A stretch of 64,000 nucleotides of DNA from Labedella phragmitis (GTDB lineage Bacteria > Actinomycetota > Actinomycetes > Actinomycetales > Microbacteriaceae), in contig NZ_RZNB01000001.1 of the NCBI RefSeq assembly GCF_004078635.1, positions 124,001 through 188,000 of the forward strand, in the 5' to 3' direction. This document shows, piece after piece, positions 49,872 to 58,153 of this stretch. A program made the position numbers and the translations under genes. Positions within the stretch are counted from its first letter, which is position 1. Each line of letters begins with the position of its first letter. The notes under the pieces are model-generated. The model did not search any database, was not told where the DNA came from, and was given only the letters and a program-made list of their open reading frames with translations.

Positions 49872-50366
49872 CTACTCGCGCGGGCTCAGGCCACCGACGT
49901 AGGACGCGAGATTCGCGAGGGTCTGCGTGCCGCCGTCGACAGCGTGGTACTTCTCGACCGCCTCGTCCCGCTGCTCCCTCGTGGGGAAGACGGTCCGCAT
50001 CTCGACGCGGGTCGCGTCGCCGTCGGAGTCGAAGGCGATGACCGTCTCGAAGGTGTTCGGGTCGTCACGCGACTCCCCGTGGCGGAAGGCGATCCGCGCG
50101 GGCGGAGTGATCTCCGTCCACGTGATCCACTCGCTGTAGTCGGTGCCGTCCGGACCGTGCATGACGAAGTCCCACTCGCCGTCGGCACGGAACTCGAAGG
50201 ACCGCGTCGTCGTCGTGAACCCTTCCGGCCCCCACCACCGGGACAAGTGGTGCACGGCCGTGAAGGCCTCGAACACCAGTTCCGCCGGCGCATCGATGAC
50301 ACGCGAGATGACGATCTCGCGGTCCGCTGTCCCCGTGGGCGTCGCGCCCTGATCCGTCGTACTCAT
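49872..50366 (-). CDS. SRPBCC (AHSA1-like) domain protein
   Basis: A 164-residue helix-grip fold protein: IVISRVIDAPAELVFEAFTA, SRWWGPEGFTTTTRSFEFR and the C-terminal GGTQTLANLASYV helix, which matches the AHSA1/activator of Hsp90-like group common in bacteria. Such proteins bind hydrophobic ligands. Its ATG overlaps the stop of the ArsR gene by four bases, and ArsR-SRPBCC pairs of this kind are frequent, so the regulator governs it. Confidence 0.9.
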   Translation of the reverse strand: MSTTDQGATPTGTADREIVISRVIDAPAELVFEAFTAVHHLSRWWGPEGFTTTTRSFEFRADGEWDFVMHGPDGTDYSEWITWTEITPPARIAFRHGESRDDPNTFETVIAFDSDGDATRVEMRTVFPTREQRDEAVEKYHAVDGGTQTLANLASYVGGLSPRE

Positions 50367-50734
50367 CCGTCCTGCTCCTCGTCGTGTCGTCGCTCTGTCT
50401 GTTGCTGTTGCTGTTTGAGGTCCTGCACGTACGCGTCGAGGCGGTCAAAGCTCTCGTTCCAGAAGCGCTCGAAGCCACCGGACCACTCGTGCACGGAACG
50501 CAGTCCACGGGCATCGAGCCCGTAGACGCGCTGCTTCCCCTCGCGGTGGTCGCGCACGAGCCCGACCTCCCGCAGGACCCGGAGGTGCTTCGACGTTCCG
50601 GGCTGCGGGATGCCGAGGCGCAGCGAGAGGTCCATCACCGGGAGGTCGCCGTCGCGGAGCAGCATGAGGATCTCGCGACGCTTGGGTTCCGCGATCGCGT
50701 TGAAGACGTCGGACGTCGTTGCTGCTCGTGCCAT
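50363..50734 (-). CDS. ArsR-family winged-helix repressor
   Basis: A 123-residue ArsR-type regulator: IAEPKRREILMLLRDGDLPV, the recognition helix IPQPGTSKHLRVLREVGLVR and the wing DHREGKQRVYGLDA. No metal-binding cysteines are present, so it is not a classical arsenic or cadmium sensor. The C-terminus has a Gln-rich run (LKQQQQQTERRHDEE). It is expressed from a leaderless promoter containing CCCATATGGG, likely its own operator. It is coupled to the SRPBCC gene. Confidence 0.9.
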   Translation of the reverse strand: MARAATTSDVFNAIAEPKRREILMLLRDGDLPVMDLSLRLGIPQPGTSKHLRVLREVGLVRDHREGKQRVYGLDARGLRSVHEWSGGFERFWNESFDRLDAYVQDLKQQQQQTERRHDEEQDG

Positions 50735-50740
50735 GGTTCG

Positions 50741-50768
50741 ATCCTATACCCATATGGGAATGCGTCAA
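50741..50768 (-). promoter_or_regulatory. Leaderless ArsR promoter with internal palindrome
   Basis: Reading leftwards: TTGACG (50768-50763), 16 bases, TAGGAT (50746-50741), six bases, ATG 50734. CCCATATGGG at 50749-50758 sits in the spacer, ideally placed for repression by the ArsR dimer. Confidence 0.7.
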
Positions 50769-50874
50769 GTGGATGGAACCTCGCTCACACGGGACGCCCG
50801 GCCAAGTCAATCCCGACGTGGCGGGTCAGCTCGGCGGTGTGCAATGAAGCGAGAACGAGAGCAAAGGAGCCCAC

Positions 50875-52314
50875 GTGACCACGATGCCATCCGCGTTCAC
50901 TCCGGTCGGTGCGGACCCGGATGAAGTCCGGTGCTACCTCGAGGAGCACCGCGCCGAGTTCCGAGCCGAACTCGCGGAGTGGGTCGCCATCCCCTCCGTC
51001 GCCGGCATGCCGGAGCATACCGACGATGTGCGCCGATCCGCCGACTGGCTCGTCGCGCGCTGCGAGCAGCTCGGCTTCCCCACGGCGGAGGTGTGGGAAT
51101 CCGGCGACAGCGTCGGCGTCTTCGCCGAGTGGATCGTCGATCCGGACCTGCCGACAGCCCTCGTCTACGGCCACCACGACGTCCGGGCGGCGAAAGCGGA
51201 GGAATGGACGGTCACGTCGCCGTTCCAACCGGCGCTTCGGGGCGACCGGCTCTACGGCCGGGGATCCTCCGACGCCAAGGGTCAGCTGCTCGCTCACCTC
51301 TGGGCCATCCGGGCGCACCTCGACGCGAGCGGTGACGACACCCCGGCCGTGAACCTCCGCCTCATCGTCGAGGGGGAGGAGGAGCTCGGCTCTCCCCACT
51401 TTCGCGAACTGCTCGAGGAGCATCGCGATCGCCTGTCGGCGGACGTGATCGTGTTCTCGGACACCCTGCAGTGGCGTGCCGGGGAACCGGCGCTCTGCAC
51501 GAGCGTGCGCGGCATGATCGGTGCCGAGCTCGAGATCCGCGGGCCCCTCAAGGACATCCACAGCGGGGCGTCCTCAGGACCGGCGCCGAATCCGGCGATC
51601 ACTCTCGCAACACTCATCGCCGCTCTGCAGGACGAGTCCGGCCGTATCGCCTTCCCCGGGTTCTACGACGACGTCATCGAGATCTCACCGCAGCGGCGGG
51701 CCGAGCTCGCGGCACTCGAGTACTCGGACGACGACTGGTTGGACCGCACCCACACCGAGACGACCGAGGGCGAGGCCGGGTACTCGGTCCTCGAGCGCTT
51801 GTGGGAGCGGCCATCCCTCGAAGTCGTGTCACTGCTCGCGGGCGATCCGCTGGGCATGCCGCGAGCAGTCATCCCGTCCGCGGCGACCGTGTCGCTCAGC
51901 ATCCGGACGGTCGAAGGACAACGCGTCGCCACCGTGGCCGATCAGCTGCGCTCCTTCGTCGAAGAGCACGTCCCGGACGGATACGGCTACGGCCTCTCGG
52001 TGGCCGAGGAGACGGGCCAGGAGCCGTACCGAACGCCCGAGACGTGGCACGTCGACGCGCTCGATCGCGCCATGCGCATCGGCTACCGAGTCACCTCCGT
52101 CGGTCGCATGGGCAACGCCGGCGGTGGACCCGCCGACCTGCTCGCGACCCTGATCGGCGCTCCCGTCCTCTTCTTCGGGACCGGGCTCCCCGAGGACTAC
52201 TGGCACGACTCCGACGAGAGCGCCGATCTGCGCGAAGCGCTCGCCGGTGCCGCGACGCTCGCGCAGCTCTGGCTCGAGATCGCCGCCGGCCCCCAACCGG
52301 ACGACCCGTCATGA
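50875..52314 (+). CDS. M20-family metallopeptidase (dipeptidase)
   Basis: A 479-residue zinc peptidase of the M20 family. Metal and catalytic residues are visible in LVYGHHDVRAA (His, Asp), LYGRGSSDAKG (bridging Asp), IVEGEEELGS (catalytic and metal Glu) and the C-terminal FFGTGLPEDYWHDSDE (His). The dimerisation domain contains GPLKDIHSGASSG. It cleaves dipeptides or similar amides in the cytosol. AAAGGAG lies five bases before the GTG start; ATG 50884 is an alternative. Its stop overlaps the next start as ATGA. Confidence 0.92.
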   Translation: MTTMPSAFTPVGADPDEVRCYLEEHRAEFRAELAEWVAIPSVAGMPEHTDDVRRSADWLVARCEQLGFPTAEVWESGDSVGVFAEWIVDPDLPTALVYGHHDVRAAKAEEWTVTSPFQPALRGDRLYGRGSSDAKGQLLAHLWAIRAHLDASGDDTPAVNLRLIVEGEEELGSPHFRELLEEHRDRLSADVIVFSDTLQWRAGEPALCTSVRGMIGAELEIRGPLKDIHSGASSGPAPNPAITLATLIAALQDESGRIAFPGFYDDVIEISPQRRAELAALEYSDDDWLDRTHTETTEGEAGYSVLERLWERPSLEVVSLLAGDPLGMPRAVIPSAATVSLSIRTVEGQRVATVADQLRSFVEEHVPDGYGYGLSVAEETGQEPYRTPETWHVDALDRAMRIGYRVTSVGRMGNAGGGPADLLATLIGAPVLFFGTGLPEDYWHDSDESADLREALAGAATLAQLWLEIAAGPQPDDPS

Positions 52315-53474
52315 CCACAGAGCGAGCGGCCCTCCGCACGATCGGGGTCGAGGAGGAACTCGTCCTCGTCGACGCCGAGACCATGCGGCCCCGAGCCGTC
52401 GGCCCGGCGATCGTGGCGGCCGCGGCGGGACCGTCCGGAAGCAGTCTCGAGGCGGAGATGAAGCAGGAGCAGATCGAGGTCATTTCTCCTCCGAGTGCGA
52501 CGCACGCCGAACTGCTCGACTGGGTCCGGCGCGGACGGCGACGAGCCGACGCCGAGGCGCTGCGCCACGGCGCGCGCGTGGTCGCGACGGCCACGAGTCC
52601 CGGGGCGCTGTCCGCGAGCCTCGCGCACGGCGACCGCTACTCGAGGATGGCGGAGCGGTACGGCATCGTCGCTCGGGACCAGTTCACGTGCGGGCTGCAC
52701 GTGCACGTCGCGATCGACTCGCCCGAGGAGGGCGTCGGTGTCCTCGACCGGATCCGGTGCTGGCTCCCGTCGCTTCTCGCCCTGAGCACGAACTCGCCTC
52801 TCTGCCACGGCGCGGAAACCGGCTATCGCAGTTACCGTTATCAGACGTGGGGGCGATGGCCCACCTCGGGTCCGACCGAGGTCTTCGGCGGAGTCGAGCG
52901 CTATCGCAACATCGTGGCGGCCCTGGTCGCGTCGGAGGCCCTCCTCGACGAGGGCATGATCTACTTCGACGCGCGGCTGTCGCGGAACCACCCGACCGTC
53001 GAGATCCGCATCGCCGACGTCCCCCTCTACGCCGAGGATGCGTCGCTGCTCGGGATCCTCGCTCGCGCTCTCGTCGAGACGGCCGCCATCGAGTGGCGCA
53101 CGGGTACGCCGCCCCCGACCGTGCCGACGCCCGTACTCGTCGCGGCCTCCTGGATCGCGAGCAAGGACGGAGTCACGGGCTCTCTCATCGACCCCCACTC
53201 GAGCTCACGCGTGCCGGCGGCGCACGTGCTCGAGTCCCTGCTCGACCACGTCGGCGTCGCACTCGCCTTGTCGGGAGACGCGGCGGTCGCCGTCGACGGC
53301 GTCGCGCGGATCCTCGCTCGCGGCACGGGTGCCGACCGGCAGATGACCGTCTGGCGACGCTCCGGCGACATCGGGCAGGTCGTCGCCGACGCCGCGCTCG
53401 CGACGATCGACGCGGGGGCCGCGCGACTCAGACCCAGTGCGACGGACGGTGGACCGCGCGTGGCAGCCGTGTGA
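52311..53474 (+). CDS. YbdK-type carboxylate-amine ligase (GCS2 family)
   Basis: A 387-residue ATP-grasp-like ligase related to glutamate-cysteine ligase: TIGVEEELVLVDAETMRPRA, ALEAEMKQEQIEV-like SLEAEMKQEQIEVISPPSA, CGLHVHVAI with the catalytic His pair, and YFDARLSRNHPTVEIRIADV. Members show weak glutamate-cysteine ligase activity; the true product is often unknown. It is translationally coupled to the M20 peptidase upstream, hinting that one makes and the other breaks an amide bond. The 3' end overlaps the convergent pentapeptide gene by 47 bases. Confidence 0.9.
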   Translation: MTTERAALRTIGVEEELVLVDAETMRPRAVGPAIVAAAAGPSGSSLEAEMKQEQIEVISPPSATHAELLDWVRRGRRRADAEALRHGARVVATATSPGALSASLAHGDRYSRMAERYGIVARDQFTCGLHVHVAIDSPEEGVGVLDRIRCWLPSLLALSTNSPLCHGAETGYRSYRYQTWGRWPTSGPTEVFGGVERYRNIVAALVASEALLDEGMIYFDARLSRNHPTVEIRIADVPLYAEDASLLGILARALVETAAIEWRTGTPPPTVPTPVLVAASWIASKDGVTGSLIDPHSSSRVPAAHVLESLLDHVGVALALSGDAAVAVDGVARILARGTGADRQMTVWRRSGDIGQVVADAALATIDAGAARLRPSATDGGPRVAAV

Positions 53475-54288
53475 GGGCGTCGCCGCGAGCCGAGTCGAGC
53501 TGCGGCTGAGTCACGAAGAGGGCAGCCGAGAGATCGGCGCCGCGCAGATCCGTGTCACGCAGGTCGGCGCCGATGAGGTCGGTGAAACCGAGGTCCGCGC
53601 CGCTGAGGTCCGCCGCGATGAGGTAGCTGCCGCGCAGGGTGAGCGCCCGCAGGTCGGCGCCCGCGAGTCGAGCGCCCATGAGGTCACTGCGCGGCCCGAC
53701 CTTCTTGGGTCGCTTGCCGCTCGGCCGCGGTGCTCGCGCTCGCACGGCCGCACTCACCCGCCCGAGCAGTTCGACGACGACGTCGCGGTGGGTGTTCAGG
53801 TCCGCGGCGAGCACCTCCTCGGGCGTCCCCTCCGCGATCCGCTCGGTCTCGTCGAGCACCGCGGTCACCTCGGACCGCAGCTCGGAGTCGAGGAGCGGGG
53901 AGAGCGACACCGCCTCACCCAGATACCAGAGCAGTTCGTGCACCTCGCGCATGAGCGGGAAGACCGCGAACATCGAGCGGCGGACCGCCGGGTCGTCGCG
54001 CCAGCTCACGCCGCCGAACGTCGACCGCGCCACGTGCTGACCCGCCCCGAAGCAATCGAAGACGGTGCAGCCGCGGAAACCGCTCTGCCGGAGGCGATCG
54101 TGGATGCGGCAGCCGTCGTCGTCAGCGAGATTCACGCACGGATCGCCGGCAGGCTTGTCGACCGCGAAGTCCGCCGACCGTGCGAAAGCGAGCGCCACGC
54201 AGCAGAGCCCGACGCACGAGGCGCAATCCGCCTTCAGGAGGTCGCGCCGGTCACCCCGAGCAGGGATGGGCGGTGCCGCGTCGACCAT
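53428..54288 (-). CDS. Pentapeptide-repeat protein with Cys-rich N-terminus
   Basis: A 286-residue protein. The N-terminal 85 residues have many Cys: CASCVGLCC at about 21-30, then CVNLADDDGCRIH and GCTVFDCFG, resembling a YkgJ-like metal-cluster site (CxxC...C..C). A helical middle (residues 100-190) leads to about 12 pentapeptide repeats (ADLRALTLRGSYLIAADLSG, ADLGFTDLIGADLRDTDLRG), which fold as a right-handed beta helix. The combination with a Cys-rich domain is seen in actinobacteria; function unknown. GGAGAGG precedes the ATG. It overlaps the ligase gene at the 3' end. Confidence 0.85.
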   Translation of the reverse strand: MVDAAPPIPARGDRRDLLKADCASCVGLCCVALAFARSADFAVDKPAGDPCVNLADDDGCRIHDRLRQSGFRGCTVFDCFGAGQHVARSTFGGVSWRDDPAVRRSMFAVFPLMREVHELLWYLGEAVSLSPLLDSELRSEVTAVLDETERIAEGTPEEVLAADLNTHRDVVVELLGRVSAAVRARAPRPSGKRPKKVGPRSDLMGARLAGADLRALTLRGSYLIAADLSGADLGFTDLIGADLRDTDLRGADLSAALFVTQPQLDSARGDALTRLPRAVHRPSHWV

Positions 54289-54309
54289 GACCTCTCCGTC
54301 GCACGCCGA

Positions 54310-54858
54310 TCAGCGCGCGGCGGCCTCCGCGGCGTAGACGCGTTCGAGCTCCTCGGCGCCGAGAGACGCGCCCGTGCCATCGCAGAGCGACCCGCCCACC
54401 ATGTGACGCGTCATACGGCCACCCGACTCGTTGATCTGTGCGTCGTGCGTCTCGCCGCACCCCGGGCAGGTCGCCGCGACGGTGCGGCGCCCGACCTGTC
54501 GTCCACTTCCGATGCACGTCATCGCGTGAGCGGTGTGCGAAGCGAGCAAGGTGGCCCCGCCGACCGACGTCGTGCCGACGAGCTCGCGGCAGACCGGGCA
54601 GCGCATGGTCGAGGCGTCCGCGAGGTTGAGCGGGGCGGCGACGGGCTTCCGGACGCGGGGGGCTGCGGGTTCGCGCGGCGTGGTCTGCGACGAGGAGGCC
54701 CGCTTGCCCGGGGAGCGCTTGGCGGCGGGCGCCACGCGAGGAGCGAGACCCGACCCGCGGCACATCGTGCCCTGACGGCGATGGTCGACGACGCGACCGT
54801 CGGCGACGTCGACCGTCTGTCGACAGATGGGGCAGACCCCGGTGCTGGAACTGGGCAT
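54310..54858 (-). CDS. Protein with three zinc-ribbon-like modules
   Basis: A 182-residue protein built from three similar modules, each with CPxC, a His-bearing middle and a final C-x-G-(S/T)-G: VCPICRQTVDVADGRVVDHR with CRGSG, CPVCRELVGTTSVGGATLLA with CIGSG, and CPGCGETHDAQINESGGRMT with CDGTG. They look like divergent zinc-binding repeats, probably for protein or nucleic-acid binding. A Lys/Pro/Ala-rich linker lies between modules 1 and 2. ATG 54858 is preferred over 54864 because GAAGG is then seven bases upstream. The pentapeptide gene precedes on neither side: it lies 21 bases downstream on the same strand. Confidence 0.65.
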   Translation of the reverse strand: MPSSSTGVCPICRQTVDVADGRVVDHRRQGTMCRGSGLAPRVAPAAKRSPGKRASSSQTTPREPAAPRVRKPVAAPLNLADASTMRCPVCRELVGTTSVGGATLLASHTAHAMTCIGSGRQVGRRTVAATCPGCGETHDAQINESGGRMTRHMVGGSLCDGTGASLGAEELERVYAAEAAAR

Positions 54859-55041
54859 GATCATCCTTCGGGGGGAAGTGGAGGTGGGGGGCGTGCGGGC
54901 CGCGTCGACGCGCGCCCGCGGGGCGTCGAGCGTGCTCGGGGCACGTGACTCCAGGGTACGCGATCCGGCGGGAGGCGGCGCCGGTCATCACGCCGCCGAG
55001 CGCTCTCCTCACGCCACCGACCGCTCATCGACGGATGAGTG

Positions 55042-55776
55042 TCAGCCGTGCAGGGCTTCCAGGCGAGAGGGGGCCCCGTGGTCGATCGTGTGGTCTCGGG
55101 ATTCCGCGGCGGCCTCGAGCATGCGGAAAACGACCGACAACTGGTCACGGCCCAGCTGGCGGGCGATCTCGGGCACCGCGAGACCGGCGCGCACGGACGA
55201 GTGCAGGGTCCGAAGCTCTGCGCCCGTCCAGGGCTGACCGAAACGGCGTGCGAGAGGATCCGCGACGGGCTCCGTCGCTCCGAACACCCGGCGCGCGAGT
55301 TCCTCGATGATCGAGCAGGGCTCGATGGCGAGCTCGACGGCGAGCTCGTCGAGGAAGAAGCCGACGCGGTACAACGAGACGAGCCCGTCGCTCTCGGGCT
55401 CGATCCACTCGTGGGACAGCCGGTAGTTGTGGGTCGCCATGGCGCGGAGGTCGCGAGCGGGGATCGGGCGCCACGGAAGCACGGTCGCGCTCGGGACCGC
55501 GTCGTCCATCACGAGGATCGATCGGTCGCACTCCGGCTTCGTCCCGTCGGCGGAGGACGCCTCGCCGGTGACGAGCGCGGATGGTGCGAAACCACTCGCG
55601 AGGGGACCGGCGGCCGTGTCGCCGATCGTCGTCATCTGCGGGGCCGAGCGCGCCTGGCGTCGCTCGAGGTACTGACCGACGAGGATCGCGGCCACGACGA
55701 CGACCGACGCGGCGCCGAGGATCACGAGCGCGGTGAGGACGTCGAGGGTGTCGACGGTGAGAGGCACGGCGGTCAC
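55042..55776 (-). CDS. Membrane-anchored protein with C-terminal HTH-like segment
   Basis: A 244-residue protein with one N-terminal membrane helix (LDVLTALVILGAASVVVVAA, residues 11-34), a long cytosolic part, and a C-terminal region WTGAELRTLHSSVRAGLAVP then EIARQLGRDQLSVVFRML that looks like a helix-turn-helix of the kind seen in SANT/Myb-like bacterial proteins. No family recognised. The start is GTG 55776, whose GTGA overlaps the stop of a 24-codon leader frame with its own good ribosome site, so translation is probably coupled. Confidence 0.65.
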   Translation of the reverse strand: MTAVPLTVDTLDVLTALVILGAASVVVVAAILVGQYLERRQARSAPQMTTIGDTAAGPLASGFAPSALVTGEASSADGTKPECDRSILVMDDAVPSATVLPWRPIPARDLRAMATHNYRLSHEWIEPESDGLVSLYRVGFFLDELAVELAIEPCSIIEELARRVFGATEPVADPLARRFGQPWTGAELRTLHSSVRAGLAVPEIARQLGRDQLSVVFRMLEAAAESRDHTIDHGAPSRLEALHG

Positions 55777-55847
55777 CGCCCCGTCGAGGGGCGCGACAGA
55801 CGGGCTCCGGGTACGACGCGGAAGGGGGCGGACGCGGGTGAGTCCAT
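55773..55847 (-). CDS. 24-residue leader peptide coupled to the membrane protein
   Basis: ATG 55847 follows GAGAGAGGT at good distance and opens a frame MDSPASAPFRVVPGARLSRP-STGR that ends in TGA (55775-55773), overlapping the GTG start of the next gene as GTGA. The main gene has no ribosome site of its own, so this small frame likely loads ribosomes for it. The peptide itself need not have a function. Confidence 0.5.
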   Translation of the reverse strand: MDSPASAPFRVVPGARLSRPSTGR

Positions 55848-56039
55848 GGTGTTACCTCTCTCGGGTGAAAGGATGACCCTCCCACGCTACGAGCTTCCGG
55901 AGGTTTCCGCGTCTCCCCGTTCGAGGCCGCCCCGAACGGGTCACGCCGAGGGTCCTCCGGGTGTGGTCCGGTGAAGCGTCGGCGAGCCGTCACGGGGACT
56001 GCGGCACGCTCGTCGGATTCCTGGATAAAGTGATGCTCG

Positions 56040-57518
56040 ATGACCCCCCTCGTCTTGCGCTCCGTCCGCCTGCCCGGCGACACGGAACCCGTCGATGTCC
56101 TCGTGCGCGACGGCCTCGTCCACAGCATCCAGAGCGCCGGAACGGCCCTTCCCGTCGGCGGCGACGCCGAGGAGATCGCCGCGGACGGCCGCTACCTCAT
56201 CCCCGGCCTGTGGGACGAGCACGTCCACGCGACGACGTGGGCCCTCACGTCGAAACGCGTCGATCTCTCGCGTGCCGACTCCGCACGGGAAGCGGCCGAG
56301 ATCGTCGGCGCCTTCCTCACCGACACGGCCGGGCCGAACGACACCCTCGTCGGGGTCGGCTTCCGCGATGCCGTCTGGGGCGACGAGCCGTCGCTCGAGG
56401 CTCTCGACGCCGCGGGGGGCGGACGCCCCGTCGTCCTCGTGAGCCACGACCTCCATTGCGTCTGGATCAACTCGGCCGCCGCGTCGCGGTTCGAGGTGAC
56501 CGTCGGAGCGGACGGTCTCCTGCGCGAGGAGGCGGCCTTCGATCTCACCCAGGCCCTCGCTGCACTCCCGGAGACACTCGTCACGGCGTGGATGATCGAC
56601 GCGGCGGACGCCGCCGCCGCCCGAGGCGTCGTCGGCATCGTCGACTTCGAGATGAGATGGAATCGCGAGGACTGGCTGCGCCGGTTCTCCGCCGGCTTCC
56701 GGTCGCTGCGCGTGGACGTGGGCGTGTATGGGGAAGACCTCGACGCCGCCGTCGCGGAGCGCATGCACACGGGCGCCCCGCTCTCCGAGGCGTCGGCCGA
56801 CCTGCTGCGCGTCGGGCCCCTCAAGGTCATCATCGACGGTTCTCTCAACACCAGGACGGCGTACTGCGTCGATCCGTATCCGCACGGCGGCCACGGCGTG
56901 CTCTCCGTGTCCGAGACCGAACTCGTCGATCTCCTCACCCGGGCCAAGGCGGCGGGCTTCACGCCGGCCGTACACGCGATCGGCGACGCGGCCAATCGAG
57001 TCGCCCTCGACGCCTTCGAGCAGGTCGGGATCACGGGCCGCGTCGAGCACGCCCAGTTCCTCCGACCGGAGGAGCTCGCGCGGTTCGCCGCCCTCGGCGT
57101 CACCGCGAGCGTCCAGCCCGAGCATGCTCTCGACGATCGCGACACGGCCGAGGCCAACTGGCCCGGCAGGACCGATCGCACCTTCCCCCTGCGGTCGCTG
57201 CTCGACGCCGGCGCACGGCTGGCCTTCGGCTCCGATGCGCCCGTCGCACCGCTCGACCCGTGGGTCACGATGTCGGCGGCCACGGCGAGGGCCCGTGACG
57301 ACGGTCGTGAGCCCTGGCACGCCGAACAGGCCGTGACCCGACTCGAGGCCCTGGCCGCCTCGACGCGCGGTCGCACGCGAGTGGAGGTCGGCGACGTCGC
57401 CGACCTCGTGCTCGTCGACGCCGATCCACTGACGGCAGCGGACGAGGTCTTCCGTCACATGCCCGTGGCGGCAACTCTCCTGGCCGGTCGCTTCACCTTC
57501 CGCTCGACGGCCCTGTAG
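56040..57518 (+). CDS. Amidohydrolase family protein (YtcJ-like)
   Basis: A 492-residue metal-dependent hydrolase. The metal site begins with GLWDEHVHATTWALTSKRVD (HxH), continues with AVHAIGDAANRVALDAFEQV, RVEHAQFL (His) and ends with FGSDAPVAPLDPW (catalytic Asp). The order and length match the YtcJ-like group, which hydrolyses amides or formamides of unknown type. No signal peptide, so cytosolic. TAAAGT eight bases before the ATG may be the -10 box of a nearly leaderless message. Confidence 0.88.
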   Translation: MTPLVLRSVRLPGDTEPVDVLVRDGLVHSIQSAGTALPVGGDAEEIAADGRYLIPGLWDEHVHATTWALTSKRVDLSRADSAREAAEIVGAFLTDTAGPNDTLVGVGFRDAVWGDEPSLEALDAAGGGRPVVLVSHDLHCVWINSAAASRFEVTVGADGLLREEAAFDLTQALAALPETLVTAWMIDAADAAAARGVVGIVDFEMRWNREDWLRRFSAGFRSLRVDVGVYGEDLDAAVAERMHTGAPLSEASADLLRVGPLKVIIDGSLNTRTAYCVDPYPHGGHGVLSVSETELVDLLTRAKAAGFTPAVHAIGDAANRVALDAFEQVGITGRVEHAQFLRPEELARFAALGVTASVQPEHALDDRDTAEANWPGRTDRTFPLRSLLDAGARLAFGSDAPVAPLDPWVTMSAATARARDDGREPWHAEQAVTRLEALAASTRGRTRVEVGDVADLVLVDADPLTAADEVFRHMPVAATLLAGRFTFRSTAL

Positions 57519-57543
57519 CCGGCGGGGGAGGACCGCCGCGCTC

Positions 57544-58116
57544 TCAGCGGTAGTGCAGCTCTCCGCGCGCCGCCTTCTCGACGACGTCCGCGATGCGCGC
57601 CGCCCGGACAGAGGGCGTCTTGATGGAGCCGAGCCGGAAGTAGATGCGGAAGCGTTCGACGGCGGACAGCCCCGCGATGAAGGCGGCGGCCTCCGGGTTG
57701 GCGTCGAGAGCCGCTTGGAATTCGGGTGACGCGACGGCGTCCTTCTGACGGTACGCCGCGTCCCAGCGTCCGTCGGCCTTCGCGCGAGCGATTTCGGCGT
57801 AGCCACCCTCACGCATGCGACCCTCGTCGATGAGGCGCGCGACGTGCTCGCGGTTGATCTGCGACCACGGGCTGTTCTTCCGACGCGGCGTGAACGCCTG
57901 CAGCGTGTAGTCGTCGTCGAAGCGGCCGGCCTGACCGTCGATCCAGCCGTAGCAGAGGGCGACGTCGAGGGCCTCCGACCAGGTCATGCCCGGAGCGCTC
58001 GACGTCTTCTTACGCAGCTTGAGGCGCACGCCACCGTCGTCGGGGGTTCCCGCGAGATACTGCTCCCACTCCTCCACCGTGACGTCGAGGATGGGCTTGT
58101 CCGCGAAGCTCACCAT
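57544..58116 (-). CDS. YdeI/OmpD-associated family protein
   Basis: A 190-residue protein matching the YdeI group: SFADKPILDVTVEEWEQYLA, GVRLKLRKKTSSAPGMTWSE, ALDVALCYGWIDGQAGRFDD and YTLQAFTPRRKNSPWSQINR. The family is often labelled bacteriocin-protection but its real biochemical role is not established. The start is leaderless: TAGGCT (minus strand, 58129-58124) is seven bases before the ATG. It is convergent with the amidohydrolase. It lies 50 kb from the bacteriocin-like locus, so no link is claimed. Confidence 0.88.
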   Translation of the reverse strand: MVSFADKPILDVTVEEWEQYLAGTPDDGGVRLKLRKKTSSAPGMTWSEALDVALCYGWIDGQAGRFDDDYTLQAFTPRRKNSPWSQINREHVARLIDEGRMREGGYAEIARAKADGRWDAAYRQKDAVASPEFQAALDANPEAAAFIAGLSAVERFRIYFRLGSIKTPSVRAARIADVVEKAARGELHYR

Positions 58117-58153
58117 GGCGCCCAGCCTAAGACCGGATGCGGGCCGGACGAGA

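Noticed and set aside
53428-54288. Pentapeptide-repeat protein as a quinolone-resistance (Qnr-like) factor
   Set aside because: Only about a dozen repeats, and the Cys-rich N-terminal domain has no counterpart in Qnr proteins.
57544-58116. YdeI-family gene as immunity for the bacteriocin-like locus
   Set aside because: The bacteriocin-protection label of the family is weak and the gene is 50 kb away; the divergent membrane protein is a better candidate.
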